Origin: Nocardiopsis suaedae
GTDB taxonomy: Bacteria; Actinomycetota; Actinomycetes; Streptosporangiales; Streptosporangiaceae
Reading direction: 5' to 3'
DNA length: 61,415 nucleotides
Assembly (NCBI RefSeq): GCF_027706745.1
Contig: NZ_JAQFWP010000041.1
Location: 1-61,415 of the forward strand
The translations under genes were made by a program, and so were the position numbers. A model generated the notes under the pieces. The model was not told the origin of the DNA and did not search any database. It saw nothing but the letters and a program-made list of their open reading frames with translations. Positions 1 to 8,399 of the stretch are shown here, in pieces. Within the stretch, counting starts at the first letter, position 1, and every line of letters starts with the position of its first letter.

Positions 1-142
1 GGACCGCGAGGGGCCCGCCGGACGGCAAGCACGCCATGGGAACCGCCCCGCTTCGGCCGTCGCCGCCCATCATGGTGACCACGCAATCGCCGTGCGGCCG
101 ACAGCACGACCGCAAGGGCAGTCAACGCTTCCTCTCCGGCGG
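1..142. other. Start of window, no gene seen
   Basis: The first 142 bp lie after the P450 stop. I see no supported gene, tRNA or clear terminator in them. Confidence 0.5.
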
Positions 143-1363
143 TTACCAGGTCACCGGTAGTTCGTACACGCCGTACACCTGGCCGTCGTGTTTGAACGGC
201 AGGGCCTCTGCGTCCACCGTGAGCTTCAAGGTGGGGATGCGCTTGTACAGCGTTCCGTACGCCACCTGCAGTTCCATCCGTGCGAGCTGCTGCCCCAGGC
301 ACTGGTGTACGCCGAACCCGAAGGCCGAGTGGTTGCGCGCGCCCCGGTGCACGTCCAGGGTGTCCGGGGCCTCGAACACCCCCGGGTCCCGGTTGCCCAG
401 TTCCAGCCCCACGAGCACGCCGTCCCCGGTGCGGATCGTCTCCCCGGCGACCTCGATGTCCTCCAGGGCCACCCGGCGCAGGCCGGTCTGGATCACCGTC
501 AGGTAGCGCAGCAGCTCCTCGACCGCTGAGGCCACGGTCGTCTCATCGCCCTCGCGCACCTTCGCCAGCTGGTCCGGGTGCTCCAGCAGTGCCACCGTGC
601 CCAGGGCGATCATGTTCGCGGTGGTCTCGTGGCCCGCGATGAGCAGCAGCACGCCGATCTTGGCGGCCTCGTTCCGGTCGATGTCGCCGTTCCGGACCCG
701 CTGCGCGAGGTCGCTCAGCACGTCGTCGGCGGGGGCCTCCCCCTTCTCCTCCACCAGCCCCGCCAGGTAGGAGAACAGGGCGCCCATCGACGCGTTCCGG
801 TCGGCCGCCGGGGTGTCCCGGTTGATGACGGCGGCGCTGTTGCGCTGGAAGAAGCCGTGGTCGGCGTAGGGCACGCCGAGCAGTTCGCAGATCACCAGCG
901 ACGGCACCGGCAGGGCGAACTCCTGCACCAGATCGGCCGGGTTCGGCCCGGTGAGCATCGCGTCGATCCGCTCGTCGACGATGCGCTGCACGGCGGTCCG
1001 CAGCGCCTGCACCCGCTTCACGGTGAACGGTGAGGCGACCATGCGCCGCAGCCGCGCGTGCTCGGGGTCGTCCATCAGGATGAAGCTGAGCGGGGACGCC
1101 TCCTGCCGGGGCCGATCGATGGGCACCGGGTAGTTCTCGTTGGTGACGTCGGAGCTCAGCCGCGCGTCGCCCAGCAGCGTGCGCTGCTCGGCGTGCCCTG
1201 TCACCAGCCATACGGCCCTGCCGGTGGGCATGCGGACCCGGCGCAGGGCGCCCGCGGCCTGCTCCGCACGTGCGGACGGCGCCGGGTCGAAGGGGCATTT
1301 CGCGTCCCGGGGCGCCGGGTACCGGGGGAGGTCGGCGGCATTCGTGGAGGCCGTCTCGGTCAT
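143..1363 (-). CDS. Cytochrome P450, CYP105-like
   Basis: A soluble haem-thiolate monooxygenase of 406 aa, the usual bacterial class I P450 length. The I-helix oxygen-binding AGHETT is near residues 243-248, the K-helix ExxR near 283-286, and the haem loop FGFGVHQCLGQ carries the Cys ligand near residue 355. The N-terminal CPFDPAP segment and the haem-loop context resemble the CYP105 family, which hydroxylates xenobiotics and secondary metabolites. The ATG at 1363 is preferred over the one 12 bases upstream because GGAG sits 6 nt before it. It follows a ferredoxin/reductase pair on the same strand after a 269-base gap, so it may have its own promoter. The substrate cannot be read from sequence. 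Confidence 0.93.
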   Translation of the reverse strand: MTETASTNAADLPRYPAPRDAKCPFDPAPSARAEQAAGALRRVRMPTGRAVWLVTGHAEQRTLLGDARLSSDVTNENYPVPIDRPRQEASPLSFILMDDPEHARLRRMVASPFTVKRVQALRTAVQRIVDERIDAMLTGPNPADLVQEFALPVPSLVICELLGVPYADHGFFQRNSAAVINRDTPAADRNASMGALFSYLAGLVEEKGEAPADDVLSDLAQRVRNGDIDRNEAAKIGVLLLIAGHETTANMIALGTVALLEHPDQLAKVREGDETTVASAVEELLRYLTVIQTGLRRVALEDIEVAGETIRTGDGVLVGLELGNRDPGVFEAPDTLDVHRGARNHSAFGFGVHQCLGQQLARMELQVAYGTLYKRIPTLKLTVDAEALPFKHDGQVYGVYELPVTW

Positions 1364-1632
1364 TGCGCACTCCAATGGGTTGTTTACGGCACTGCGGTGC
1401 GGTACTGCGGGGGCGGTGCTGTGGCGGAGAGGCCGGGGAACGGCGCGCCGTCGCCCTCCGAAAGGGGCAGGAGACGCCGACCGTCCTCGCGGCCCGGGGG
1501 AACGGCGGCGGGCCCGGGGCCGGTCGTGGAATTCGGGACGGGTCGGAGCCCGCGCCGTGGGGCCGTTCCGGCATGGTCACGCCGACGGCGGCGGCATCCG
1601 GTCCGGTGTCCGACCCGCCCCCTTCACGCGGC

Positions 1633-2856
1633 TCACCCGGCGACCGGGGATCCGCCCACCGGGGACGGGGCGGCGAAGGCCTCGGCGACCTCGCGTCTCC
1701 ACTGGCGCGCCTGCTTGGGCATGTTCCAGCCCAGCACCCCTTCGGTCCGGCTCCCGCGCCTGAACCGGACCACGAAGCGGCCGTCCTCGGGGGAGCCCTC
1801 GACCACCTCCGCCTCGGCCGACGCCGAGGGCAGGCCGTGGATCTGGATCTTCGCGCCGAACTGGTCCGTCCACAGGTAGGGGACGGGGACGTAGGGCCGC
1901 TCATCCCCGAGGACCGCCGCGGCGACCGCGCCCGCCTGCTCCACCGCGTTGGTGCGGTTCTCCAGGCGCACGCTCCTCCCCAGCCCTTCGTGGTACCAGC
2001 GGGACACGTCGCCGACCGCGTACACGCCCTCGGCGGCGCGGCAGTGCGCGTCGCACACCAGCCCGTCGGAGACCTCCAGCCCGGACCCCTCCAACCAGTC
2101 GGTCTCCGGGCGGGCGCCCACGGCCACCAGCACCGTGTCGGCGGGCAGCTCCTCGCCGGTGTCCAGTAGGACCCCGCGCACCCGCCCGCCGCCGTCGTCG
2201 GCGAGCCCGGACACGGCGGCGCCCAGCCGCAGCCGGACCCCCTCGCCCCGGTGCAGCTCCGCCAGCAGCCCGCCGACCAGCGGCCCCAGCTGGGCCTCCA
2301 TCGGCACGCGCTGCGGCCCGACCAGCGCGGTGTCCACGCCGAGCCCGCACGCGGTGGCCGCGGCCTCGGCGCCGAGCACGCCCTCGCCGACCACCACCAG
2401 GCGCCCGCGCCCGTTCCCGCCGCGGTCCAGCAGGTCGGCGCGGAGCGCCGCCGCCTCGTCCAGGGTGCGCAGGACGTGCACGCCCGTCAACGGCTCCTGC
2501 CCGGGCAGCGTCCGGGGCCGCGCACCGGTGGCGACCACGACGGCGTCGCCGCCGACCGCGCGCCCGGACGCGGTGGCCACGGTGCGGGAAAGGGGGTCGA
2601 GGCCGGTGGCCGGGTCGCCCAGCACCCACTCGGCGCCGAGGCCCTCCAGCACCTCGGCGGTGCGCAGCCGGGTGCGTTCCGGCGGCCAGGAACCGGCCAG
2701 GACCTGCTTGGACAGCGGCGGCCGGTCATAGGGCGGGTACGGTTCGGCGCCCACGACGGTGACGGGGCCGTCATGGCCCTTGCGGCGCAGCGCCTCCACG
2801 GTCGCCAAGCCGGCGGCGGAGGCGCCGACGACCACCACGCGCGGCGTGGCGCTCAT
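1633..2856 (-). CDS. NAD(P)H-dependent ferredoxin reductase (FAD)
   Basis: A 407-aa putidaredoxin-reductase-type flavoprotein that passes electrons from NAD(P)H to the adjacent 3Fe-4S ferredoxin. It begins with the FAD dinucleotide fold VVVGASAAGLATVE, has the ATG motif (VVVATGARPRTLPG) and a second Rossmann site (VVVGEGVLGAEAA). The GD motif (VYAVGDVSRW) near residue 270 contacts FAD. The ATG at 2856 overlaps the ferredoxin stop as ATGA, so translation is coupled. The open frame extends further upstream, but that stretch is Arg/Pro-rich antisense-like sequence and is not part of the protein. With the two P450s it supplies a complete class I electron chain. Confidence 0.92.
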   Translation of the reverse strand: MSATPRVVVVGASAAGLATVEALRRKGHDGPVTVVGAEPYPPYDRPPLSKQVLAGSWPPERTRLRTAEVLEGLGAEWVLGDPATGLDPLSRTVATASGRAVGGDAVVVATGARPRTLPGQEPLTGVHVLRTLDEAAALRADLLDRGGNGRGRLVVVGEGVLGAEAAATACGLGVDTALVGPQRVPMEAQLGPLVGGLLAELHRGEGVRLRLGAAVSGLADDGGGRVRGVLLDTGEELPADTVLVAVGARPETDWLEGSGLEVSDGLVCDAHCRAAEGVYAVGDVSRWYHEGLGRSVRLENRTNAVEQAGAVAAAVLGDERPYVPVPYLWTDQFGAKIQIHGLPSASAEAEVVEGSPEDGRFVVRFRRGSRTEGVLGWNMPKQARQWRREVAEAFAAPSPVGGSPVAG

Positions 2857-3053
2857 GCGTCCTCGTCCACGGTGATCGCGGCCGCGGGGCACACCTGGGC
2901 CGACTCGCGGACGGCGTCGTGGTGCTCCTCGCCGGGGGCGGCGTCGAGCAGCACCACGATCCCGTCCTCGTCCCGCTGGTCGAACACCTCGGGCGTGATC
3001 AGCACGCACTGTCCCGCACCGCAGCACTTGTCCTCATCGACGGTGATGTTCAC
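2853..3053 (-). CDS. 3Fe-4S ferredoxin, P450 partner
   Basis: A 66-aa ferredoxin of the kind encoded beside actinobacterial P450s. The cluster ligands are visible as CCGAGQC near residues 10-16 and VCPAAAI near residue 54, the spacing of single 3Fe-4S ferredoxins. The GTG start at 3053 has AGGAG five bases upstream (minus strand). Its stop overlaps the reductase start by 4 bp. It should shuttle electrons from that reductase to one or both P450s. About 100 bp separates it from the upstream TetR gene, so it is probably in the same transcript. Confidence 0.93.
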   Translation of the reverse strand: MNITVDEDKCCGAGQCVLITPEVFDQRDEDGIVVLLDAAPGEEHHDAVRESAQVCPAAAITVDEDA

Positions 3054-3153
3054 GGTCGCTCCTGTCTCGCTCGGCGGTTGTGACGGCGGTTCTGAACGGC
3101 CCGGGTGCCGCGGGCCGCGGCGGCGGGGGATGGGGGACGGGGAACGGAGGCGG

Positions 3154-3822
3154 TCAGGGCGCCGCGTGCCCGGAGGGGGAGGCGGGCGCGAAGATGAGCC
3201 CCTGCAGGGCGTCGACCATGCCGGTGGCGGCCTCGTCCCAGGTGCGGCGCAGGGTCGGGGCCCCCTCGGCGAGGTTCCGCTCGCGCTCGGCGCACATGTT
3301 GTGGACGATGTGGCGGAGCATGGCGGCGCGCTCCCGGCGCACCTCGTCCGGGATCTCCCGGGTGCGCACGTCGAGCGCGTGCATGATCTCCCGCAGCGAC
3401 GGGGCGGACAGCGCCTCCTCGACCACGATCCGGCGGAACACCGGGTCGGCCATGGCCTGGACGCTGAAGCGCGCGAACCAGGTGGGCGCCCCGAGCGCGC
3501 CGAGGTGCTCGGTGACCGGGCGCACCAGGCACGCCAGCCACGCGCGGGGGTCGTCCGAGCCGCGCACCCGGTCGACCATCACGATGCGCCGCTCCTCGAT
3601 GTCGTCGGTGTGCCGCTGGACGATGGCGCGCACCAGGTCGGCCTTGGAGCCGAAGTGGTAGCCCACCGCGGCGTTGTTGCCCTGCCCGGCGGCCTCGCTG
3701 ACCTGCCGGTTGGAGACCGCGAACAGGCCCTCCTCGGCGTACAGCCGCTCGGCGGCGTCCATGATGGCCAGGCGGGTGGACTCGGACCGCTCGTACCGGG
3801 AGGTGGCGGGAGGCACGGTCAC
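3154..3822 (-). CDS. TetR-family transcriptional regulator
   Basis: A 222-aa regulator with an N-terminal TetR helix-turn-helix: RLAIMDAAERLYAEEG begins the domain and the recognition part reads AAGQGNNAAVGYHFGSKADL near residues 36-55. The C-terminal ligand domain is not assignable. The GTG start at 3822 overlaps the stop of the upstream P450 as GTGA, so it is translationally coupled to that P450. Its place inside the P450 operon, which diverges from an MFS exporter, suggests it controls the 5037-5161 intergenic region and responds to a substrate of the P450s or the exporter. That role is inference. Confidence 0.9.
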   Translation of the reverse strand: MTVPPATSRYERSESTRLAIMDAAERLYAEEGLFAVSNRQVSEAAGQGNNAAVGYHFGSKADLVRAIVQRHTDDIEERRIVMVDRVRGSDDPRAWLACLVRPVTEHLGALGAPTWFARFSVQAMADPVFRRIVVEEALSAPSLREIMHALDVRTREIPDEVRRERAAMLRHIVHNMCAERERNLAEGAPTLRRTWDEAATGMVDALQGLIFAPASPSGHAAP

Positions 3823-5036
3823 CACCTCACCGGGACCGTCGCCAGCCCGCCGACCGCGAGCCCCTCGACCCGCCGCAGTTCGGCGGCGGGGACCGCGAGG
3901 TCGAGGCCGGGCAGGCGGTCCAGCAGCGCCTCCAGCACCACCTGCAGCTCGGTGCGGGCGAGCGCCTGGCCCAGGCAGGAGTGCGCCCCCGAGCCGAAGG
4001 CGATGTGCTGGTTGGGAAGGCGGTCGAGCACCATCGTGTCGGCGCCCTCGAACGCCCCCGCGTCCCGGTTGGCGGCGGCCATCGCGCACATCACCGTCGT
4101 CCCGGCGGGCACGGTCTCCCCGCCGATCTCGGTGTCCTCGGTGATGAAGCGGGGCAGGCCGATGCCGGAGTTGGCGTCGAACCGCAGGGCCTCCTCCACG
4201 GCCGTGCGCACCAGCCGGCGCTCCTCCAGCAGCCGCTCCCACCGGCCGCGGTCGGACAGCAGCATCGCGACCATCTTGCCGATCATGTTGGCGGTGGTCT
4301 CGTGCCCGGCGACGAGCAGGCCCATCCCGGTGCCGACCAGCTCCGCGTCGCTCAGCCTCCCGCCGTCCTCGGCCGTTCCGGTGATGAGCGCGCTGAGCAG
4401 GTCGTCGCCGGGGTCGGTGCGCCGCCGCCCGATGTGCGCGGACATGTAGGCGAAGAACTCCTCCTGGGCGGCGGAGACCTCCTCCTCGGTGTAGCGGGTG
4501 AGGTTGAGCAGGGTGTCGGACCAGTAGGAGAACCGGTCCCGGTCGGACTCGGGCACGCCGAGCAGGTCGCAGATGACCCACACCGGGAGCGGGAACCCCA
4601 GGTGCGCCTTGAGGTCGGCGGGCGCGCCCGCCTCGACCATGCCGTCGATCAGCCGCTCGGCCATGTCCCGGATGCCGGGGCGCAGCGCCGTCATGCGCTT
4701 GGCGGTGAACCACTTGCCGACCTCGCGGCGCCAGCGCTGGTGGCCCTCGCCGCCGTCGGGGACGCTCGCGGCCATGTCGCTGTTGAACACGCCGCCGGAC
4801 TCGTTGGCGGCGATGCGGGCGGCGCCCTCGCCGGTGAGGCGGCGGGAGAAGCGCGGGTCGGCCAGCACGCCCTTGACGTCCTCGTACCGGGTGACCAGGG
4901 CCGCCTCGTCTCCGGAGGGCAGGGTGACCCGGGCGACCGGGCACCGGGAGCGCAGCCGCTCCCATTCGGCCGGCGGCTCCAACGCCGAAGGGGCGGGGAT
5001 CGGGTAGTCGAGCACCTGCTCGTCGTCGCGCTCCAT
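3819..5036 (-). CDS. Cytochrome P450, CYP107-like
   Basis: A 405-aa class I P450, first gene of the minus-strand group. Visible motifs are HxxxR near residues 99-103, AGHETT at 243-248, ExxR near 281-285 and the haem loop [11 protein letters not shown] with Cys near 354. It is only moderately similar to the second P450 at 143-1363, so the two are not recent duplicates. GAGGAA lies 5-12 nt upstream of the ATG. Its stop overlaps the TetR start. A role in tailoring or detoxifying a small molecule fits the neighbouring redox genes and exporter, but the substrate is unknown. Confidence 0.92.
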   Translation of the reverse strand: MERDDEQVLDYPIPAPSALEPPAEWERLRSRCPVARVTLPSGDEAALVTRYEDVKGVLADPRFSRRLTGEGAARIAANESGGVFNSDMAASVPDGGEGHQRWRREVGKWFTAKRMTALRPGIRDMAERLIDGMVEAGAPADLKAHLGFPLPVWVICDLLGVPESDRDRFSYWSDTLLNLTRYTEEEVSAAQEEFFAYMSAHIGRRRTDPGDDLLSALITGTAEDGGRLSDAELVGTGMGLLVAGHETTANMIGKMVAMLLSDRGRWERLLEERRLVRTAVEEALRFDANSGIGLPRFITEDTEIGGETVPAGTTVMCAMAAANRDAGAFEGADTMVLDRLPNQHIAFGSGAHSCLGQALARTELQVVLEALLDRLPGLDLAVPAAELRRVEGLAVGGLATVPVRW

Positions 5037-5161
5037 GGCCGTTCCTCACGTTTCGTGGGGGCTGGGTACGCGCCCAGTCAACAACCGGGGCTACAGTAAG
5101 TCAAGCGACTGATTTAAAACTTCGCCGTCCTCCTCCCGCCGCCGTCACGGAAGGCACCTCC
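5037..5161. promoter_or_regulatory. Divergent P450/MFS control region with AGTCAA repeats
   Basis: This intergenic region holds both divergent promoters. AGTCAA occurs at 5076-5081 and again at 5099-5104, a direct repeat 23 bp apart. AGTC-AAGC-GACT at 5099-5110 forms a small dyad. On the minus strand the same words read TTGACT, a fair -35 hexamer. These are candidate TetR operators or promoter parts. The MFS gene has GGAAGG at 5149-5154. Confidence 0.4.
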
Positions 5162-6637
5162 ATGTCCCAGGCCGCACAGGCCGACGGCGCGACGCACGCC
5201 CCTGGTGAGGCGCCCGCCGCGTCGAGACCGACCGCCGTCATCGCCGTCCTGGCGTTCGCCGGCATCTCCGTCTCGCTGATGCAGACCCTGATCGTGCCGA
5301 TCGTGCCCCGCCTGCCGGAGTACCTGCACACCACGCCGGGCCAGGCGGCCTGGGCGGTCACCGCCACGCTGCTCGCCGCCGCCGTCGCCACCCCGGTGGC
5401 CGGGCGGCTGGGCGACATGTTCGGCAAGCGGCGGGTGCTGCTCGCGAGCATCGGCCTGATGGTGGCCGGGTCGCTGGTGGCCGCGGTCAGCGACGGCCTC
5501 GCGCCGATGATCGTCGCCCGAACGCTCCAGGGGGCCTCCGCCGGGGTGATCCCGCTGGGCATCAGCATCATGCGGGACACGGTCCCGGCGCACCGGCTGG
5601 GCGGAGCGACCGCGGCGATGAGCGCGTCCCTGGGCGTGGGCGGCGCCCTCGGCCTTCCCGCGGCGGCCCTCCTGGTGCAGAACGCCGACTGGCACGCGCT
5701 GTTCTGGGCGGCGGCCGCGATCGGCGCCTTCGGAGCGGTGCTGATCGCCGCCGTGGTCCCGGAATCACCGGTGCGCAGCGGCGGCCGCTTCGACCCGGTG
5801 GGCGCGGTCGGCCTGTCGGTGGGGCTGCTGTGCCTGCTGCTGGGCGTGTCCAAGGGGGCCGACTGGGGGTGGACCGGCGGCACGGTGCTCGGACTGTTCG
5901 CCGCCGCGGTGGTCGCGCTGGTGCTGTGGGGCGTCTGGGAGCTGCGCACCGCGCACCCGCTGGTCGACCTGCGCACCACGGCGCGTCCGCAGGTGCTGGC
6001 GACCAACGCGGCCTCGGTGGTGTTCGGGTTCGCGATGTTCGCCATGTCGCTGGTGCTGCCGCAGGTGCTGCAGCTCCCGGCGGCCACCGGCCACGGGCTC
6101 GGCAGCGACCTTTTGACGGTCGGCCTGGTGATGGCGCCGTCCGGGCTGGTGATGATGGCGATGGCGCCGGTGTCCTCGCGCATCTCCCGGGCGGCTGGGC
6201 CCAAGGTGACGCTGATGGTCGGCGCGGTCGTGGTGGCCCTTGGGTACGGGCTGGGGACCGTGCTGATGGGGTCGGCCTGGGAACTGGTGGCCGTATCGAG
6301 CGTGATCGGCTGCGGTATCGGGCTGGCCTACGGGGCGATGCCCGCCCTGATCATGGCGGCGGTCCCGGTGTCCCAGACGGCGGCGGCGAACAGCCTGAAC
6401 ACCCTGATGCGGTCGGTGGGCACGTCGACGTCGAGCGCGGTGGCCGGGGTGGTGCTGGCGCACATGACCGTGGACTTCGGGGGAACGGCGGTGCCGTCGG
6501 AGGGGGCGTTCGTCACGGTGATGGCGATGGGAGCGGCGGCCGCCGTGGTGGCGCTGCTGGTGGCGGCCCTGATCCCGGGGAGGCGCCGTATACCGGTCGC
6601 GCGCAGCGACCGCAGCGACCGCAGTGGCGCCCCGTAG
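5162..6637 (+). CDS. MFS drug/metabolite exporter, DHA2-type
   Basis: A 491-aa integral membrane protein of the EmrB/QacA type with about 14 hydrophobic segments. The motif A loop GRLGDMFGKRR follows TM2 near residue 80-92, and later segments (VLLASIGLMVAGSLVAAVS and others) are typical of proton antiporters. The start has GGAAGG 7 bases upstream. It diverges from the P450/TetR operon, so it probably exports a substrate or product of those enzymes and may be controlled by the TetR protein. A strong hairpin terminator follows at 6663-6689. Confidence 0.9.
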   Translation: MSQAAQADGATHAPGEAPAASRPTAVIAVLAFAGISVSLMQTLIVPIVPRLPEYLHTTPGQAAWAVTATLLAAAVATPVAGRLGDMFGKRRVLLASIGLMVAGSLVAAVSDGLAPMIVARTLQGASAGVIPLGISIMRDTVPAHRLGGATAAMSASLGVGGALGLPAAALLVQNADWHALFWAAAAIGAFGAVLIAAVVPESPVRSGGRFDPVGAVGLSVGLLCLLLGVSKGADWGWTGGTVLGLFAAAVVALVLWGVWELRTAHPLVDLRTTARPQVLATNAASVVFGFAMFAMSLVLPQVLQLPAATGHGLGSDLLTVGLVMAPSGLVMMAMAPVSSRISRAAGPKVTLMVGAVVVALGYGLGTVLMGSAWELVAVSSVIGCGIGLAYGAMPALIMAAVPVSQTAAANSLNTLMRSVGTSTSSAVAGVVLAHMTVDFGGTAVPSEGAFVTVMAMGAAAAVVALLVAALIPGRRRIPVARSDRSDRSGAP

Positions 6638-6662
6638 GCGGCACCCGAGCGCCCATGAAAGC

Positions 6663-6689
6663 GGGGGAGGGGCCATCGGCCCCTCCCCC
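6663..6689 (+). terminator. Terminator after MFS gene
   Basis: A perfect 12-bp GC-rich stem (left arm 6663-6674, right arm 6678-6689) with a 3-base ATC loop. It lies 25 bp after the exporter stop and also faces the convergent Rpn-like region. Confidence 0.8.
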
Positions 6690-6732
6690 TCAAAGGTGGA
6701 TCACCACCGCGATCTCCGGCAGAGGAACCCGA

Positions 6733-7279
6733 CCGCGTCTTCCATTAGTCGAACAGTTCTTGGGCTGAGGAGATGGTGAAGGCGCGGTCGGCCCAGTGGT
6801 CGAGGGTGTCCAGGTCGGTGCAGGCCCTGATGCGCTCACGCGTGGCCGTGTCGGTCTCGATCCTGCGGGACCGGAGGATCTTGAGGATCATCCGTGCGGT
6901 GGCGTCGGCGCGTCCTTCCACGCGTCCTTCCGTGCGTCCCTGCTCGACGTAGCGTTCGGTGAACGGTGACGTGAAGCCGTAGGTCTTTGCAGACACGATT
7001 CCGCGTCCTCCGTTACTCGAACAGTTCTTGGGCTGAGGAGATGGTGAAGGCGCGGTCGGCCCAGTGGTCGAGGGTGTCCAGGTCGGTGCAGGCCGTGATG
7101 CGCTCACGCGTGGCCGTGTCGGTCTCGATCCTGCGGGACCGGAGGATCTTGAGGATCATCCGTGCGGTGGCGTCGGCGCGTCCTTCCACGCGTCCTTCCA
7201 CGCGTCCTTCCGTGCGGCCCTGCTCGACGTAGCGTTCGGTGAACGGCGACGTGAAGCCGTAGGTCTTTGCAGACACGAT
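6733..7279. repeat. Tandem duplication of Rpn-like gene 3' end
   Basis: Copy A (6733-6999) and copy B (7001-7279) are nearly identical. The only length change is one extra 12-bp unit (cgcgtccttcca) in copy B, which adds a Gly-Arg-Val-Glu repeat. Copy B is the 3' end of the full gene. Copy A carries the same coding segment downstream, plus a ribosome binding site created at the junction. Confidence 0.95.
6745..6996 (-). CDS. Stand-alone C-terminal domain of Rpn-like protein
   Basis: An 83-aa frame that duplicates the C-terminal domain of the gene just upstream (7013-7930). It starts at GTG 6996 (protein VSAKTYGFTS...), with GGAGGA about 9 nt before it and only 16 nt after the upstream stop. 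It ends ...SSAQELFD. Against the parent it has one GRVE unit fewer and a few substitutions, including Arg for Thr in RERIRACTDL and a final D for E. The frame is intact from start to stop, so it can be read as a real short gene and not only as debris. In enterobacterial Rpn proteins a C-terminal fragment acts as an inhibitor; the same role here is inference. It could equally be an untranslated remnant. Confidence 0.6.
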   Translation of the reverse strand: MSAKTYGFTSPFTERYVEQGRTEGRVEGRADATARMILKILRSRRIETDTATRERIRACTDLDTLDHWADRAFTISSAQELFD

Positions 7280-7930
7280 GTCCTCCAGTCGGTGTCGAGG
7301 CGCCTCAGCCAGCAGCACCATCGCGAGTCCAGTGTAGGTTTCCGCCTTCGACGGGTCGATCTTGTTCAGGCCCTTCATCAACGTGTCCACCAGTTCCACA
7401 TCCTCATCGGCGTGGAGCAGAGTGGAGAGCATTCCCAGCTCCGGGGAGGCGGCAACGCTCATCGGGTCGTCTACGACCGGGACCTCGTCCGGGCCGAGGG
7501 TGAGCGGCGTCAGTTCGAACCGCGGGTGCCCGGTCGGGATCGGGGTCCGGCACCACCGGGCCACCGAACGGTCCGTGCACAGCACCAGGAGCACCACCGG
7601 CGCATCGATGCGGTAGCGCAGGTTGGTCACGTAGCAGGGCCAGCTCAGCCGCTTGCCCTTGTCGCGCTCCCGCTGGACCTCCGCGATGATCCCGCCGACC
7701 GCGTCGGTGGCCCGGCCGTGGACGTGCCGCGACTTCTCGGGGTCGCGCAGCAGGACCACGGAGTCGGCGGTCATCTCCGGGGGGTCGACCTTGTTGACGC
7801 GGTTGCTCTGCAGCGTCACTTTCGTGAAGCGGGGCAATGGTCCGCCCGCTTCCTGTTCGACGAGTTCCACCACCAGATTCGGGTCGTTCTGGAAGAGCTC
7901 GGTGAGGAACTCGTGCTCGATCTTCGGCAT
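7013..7930 (-). CDS. Rpn-like PD-(D/E)XK nuclease family protein
   Basis: A 305-aa member of a widespread multi-copy actinobacterial family. It has a PD-(D/E)XK-like core: Asp near 56 (TADSVVLL) and Glu84/Gln86 (IIAEVQRERD), followed by WPCYVTNLR and a buried strand PVVLLVLC. The C-terminal part has Gly-Arg-Val/Thr-Glu repeats and a helical tail (ACTDLDTLDHWADRAF) typical of Rpn-like proteins. ATG 7930 is chosen because homologues I recall begin close to this point; an ATG 24 bp further up is possible. Inside the gene, GGAGGA precedes an in-frame GTG at 7276 that would release just the C-terminal 87 residues. The 3' end is tandemly duplicated downstream. Function may be DNA cleavage or phage defence; that is not shown by the sequence. 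Confidence 0.75.
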   Translation of the reverse strand: MPKIEHEFLTELFQNDPNLVVELVEQEAGGPLPRFTKVTLQSNRVNKVDPPEMTADSVVLLRDPEKSRHVHGRATDAVGGIIAEVQRERDKGKRLSWPCYVTNLRYRIDAPVVLLVLCTDRSVARWCRTPIPTGHPRFELTPLTLGPDEVPVVDDPMSVAASPELGMLSTLLHADEDVELVDTLMKGLNKIDPSKAETYTGLAMVLLAEAPRHRLEDIVSAKTYGFTSPFTERYVEQGRTEGRVEGRVEGRADATARMILKILRSRRIETDTATRERITACTDLDTLDHWADRAFTISSAQELFE

Positions 7931-8399
7931 GCCGCGGAAACTACCGAGGGGCACTGACGAACCACGGTACGTGTCTGAATGGTCGGCTTTCGGCGGTGAC
8001 GGGGGATACGCCGCAGACCCCGGGAAGCGGGGAGGATACGACAGGTCCGCTACCCGGACGCACCCCTCGCCGCTGTGAATACCCTCTCAAGGCGACCGCG
8101 CGACCTCCGGCTTCGGTCCCGGGTAGTGTCTCGCCGCGGGAGTTTCGTGCCGGAGTGCGAAACTCCTTCTCTTTGCACCGGTTCACCGCCGTGCAGGAGC
8201 GCCGTCCGTTCGGGGTCCGGCTCTCCGCATGCCCGGCGGGGACCCCGCGGGCCATCCGCACCTCGCCATACGGGACCGTCCCTTCCCCGAACCCGCACAC
8301 ACCTTCCTCCGGGCCGTCCGGCCCGCGTCCCGTCCCTTGACCGATGTCCGGCCGACCGCCGCTGGCGGTCACACCGAGCTGCCCGAAAGTGAGCGGCTT
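7931..8399. promoter_or_regulatory. Divergent Rpn-like/SulP intergenic region
   Basis: This is a 469-bp region with no credible gene. It holds a perfect 9-bp inverted repeat, GGAGTTTCG (8139-8147) and CGAAACTCC (8158-8166), separated by 10 bp. That is the size of a dimeric repressor site or a small hairpin. I see no confident promoter hexamers. Confidence 0.4.

Noticed and set aside
6997-7107. Extending the short C-terminal gene upstream to 7107
   Set aside because: The extra 37 codons are the parent gene read in another frame. The GTG at 6996 with GGAGGA is the sensible start.
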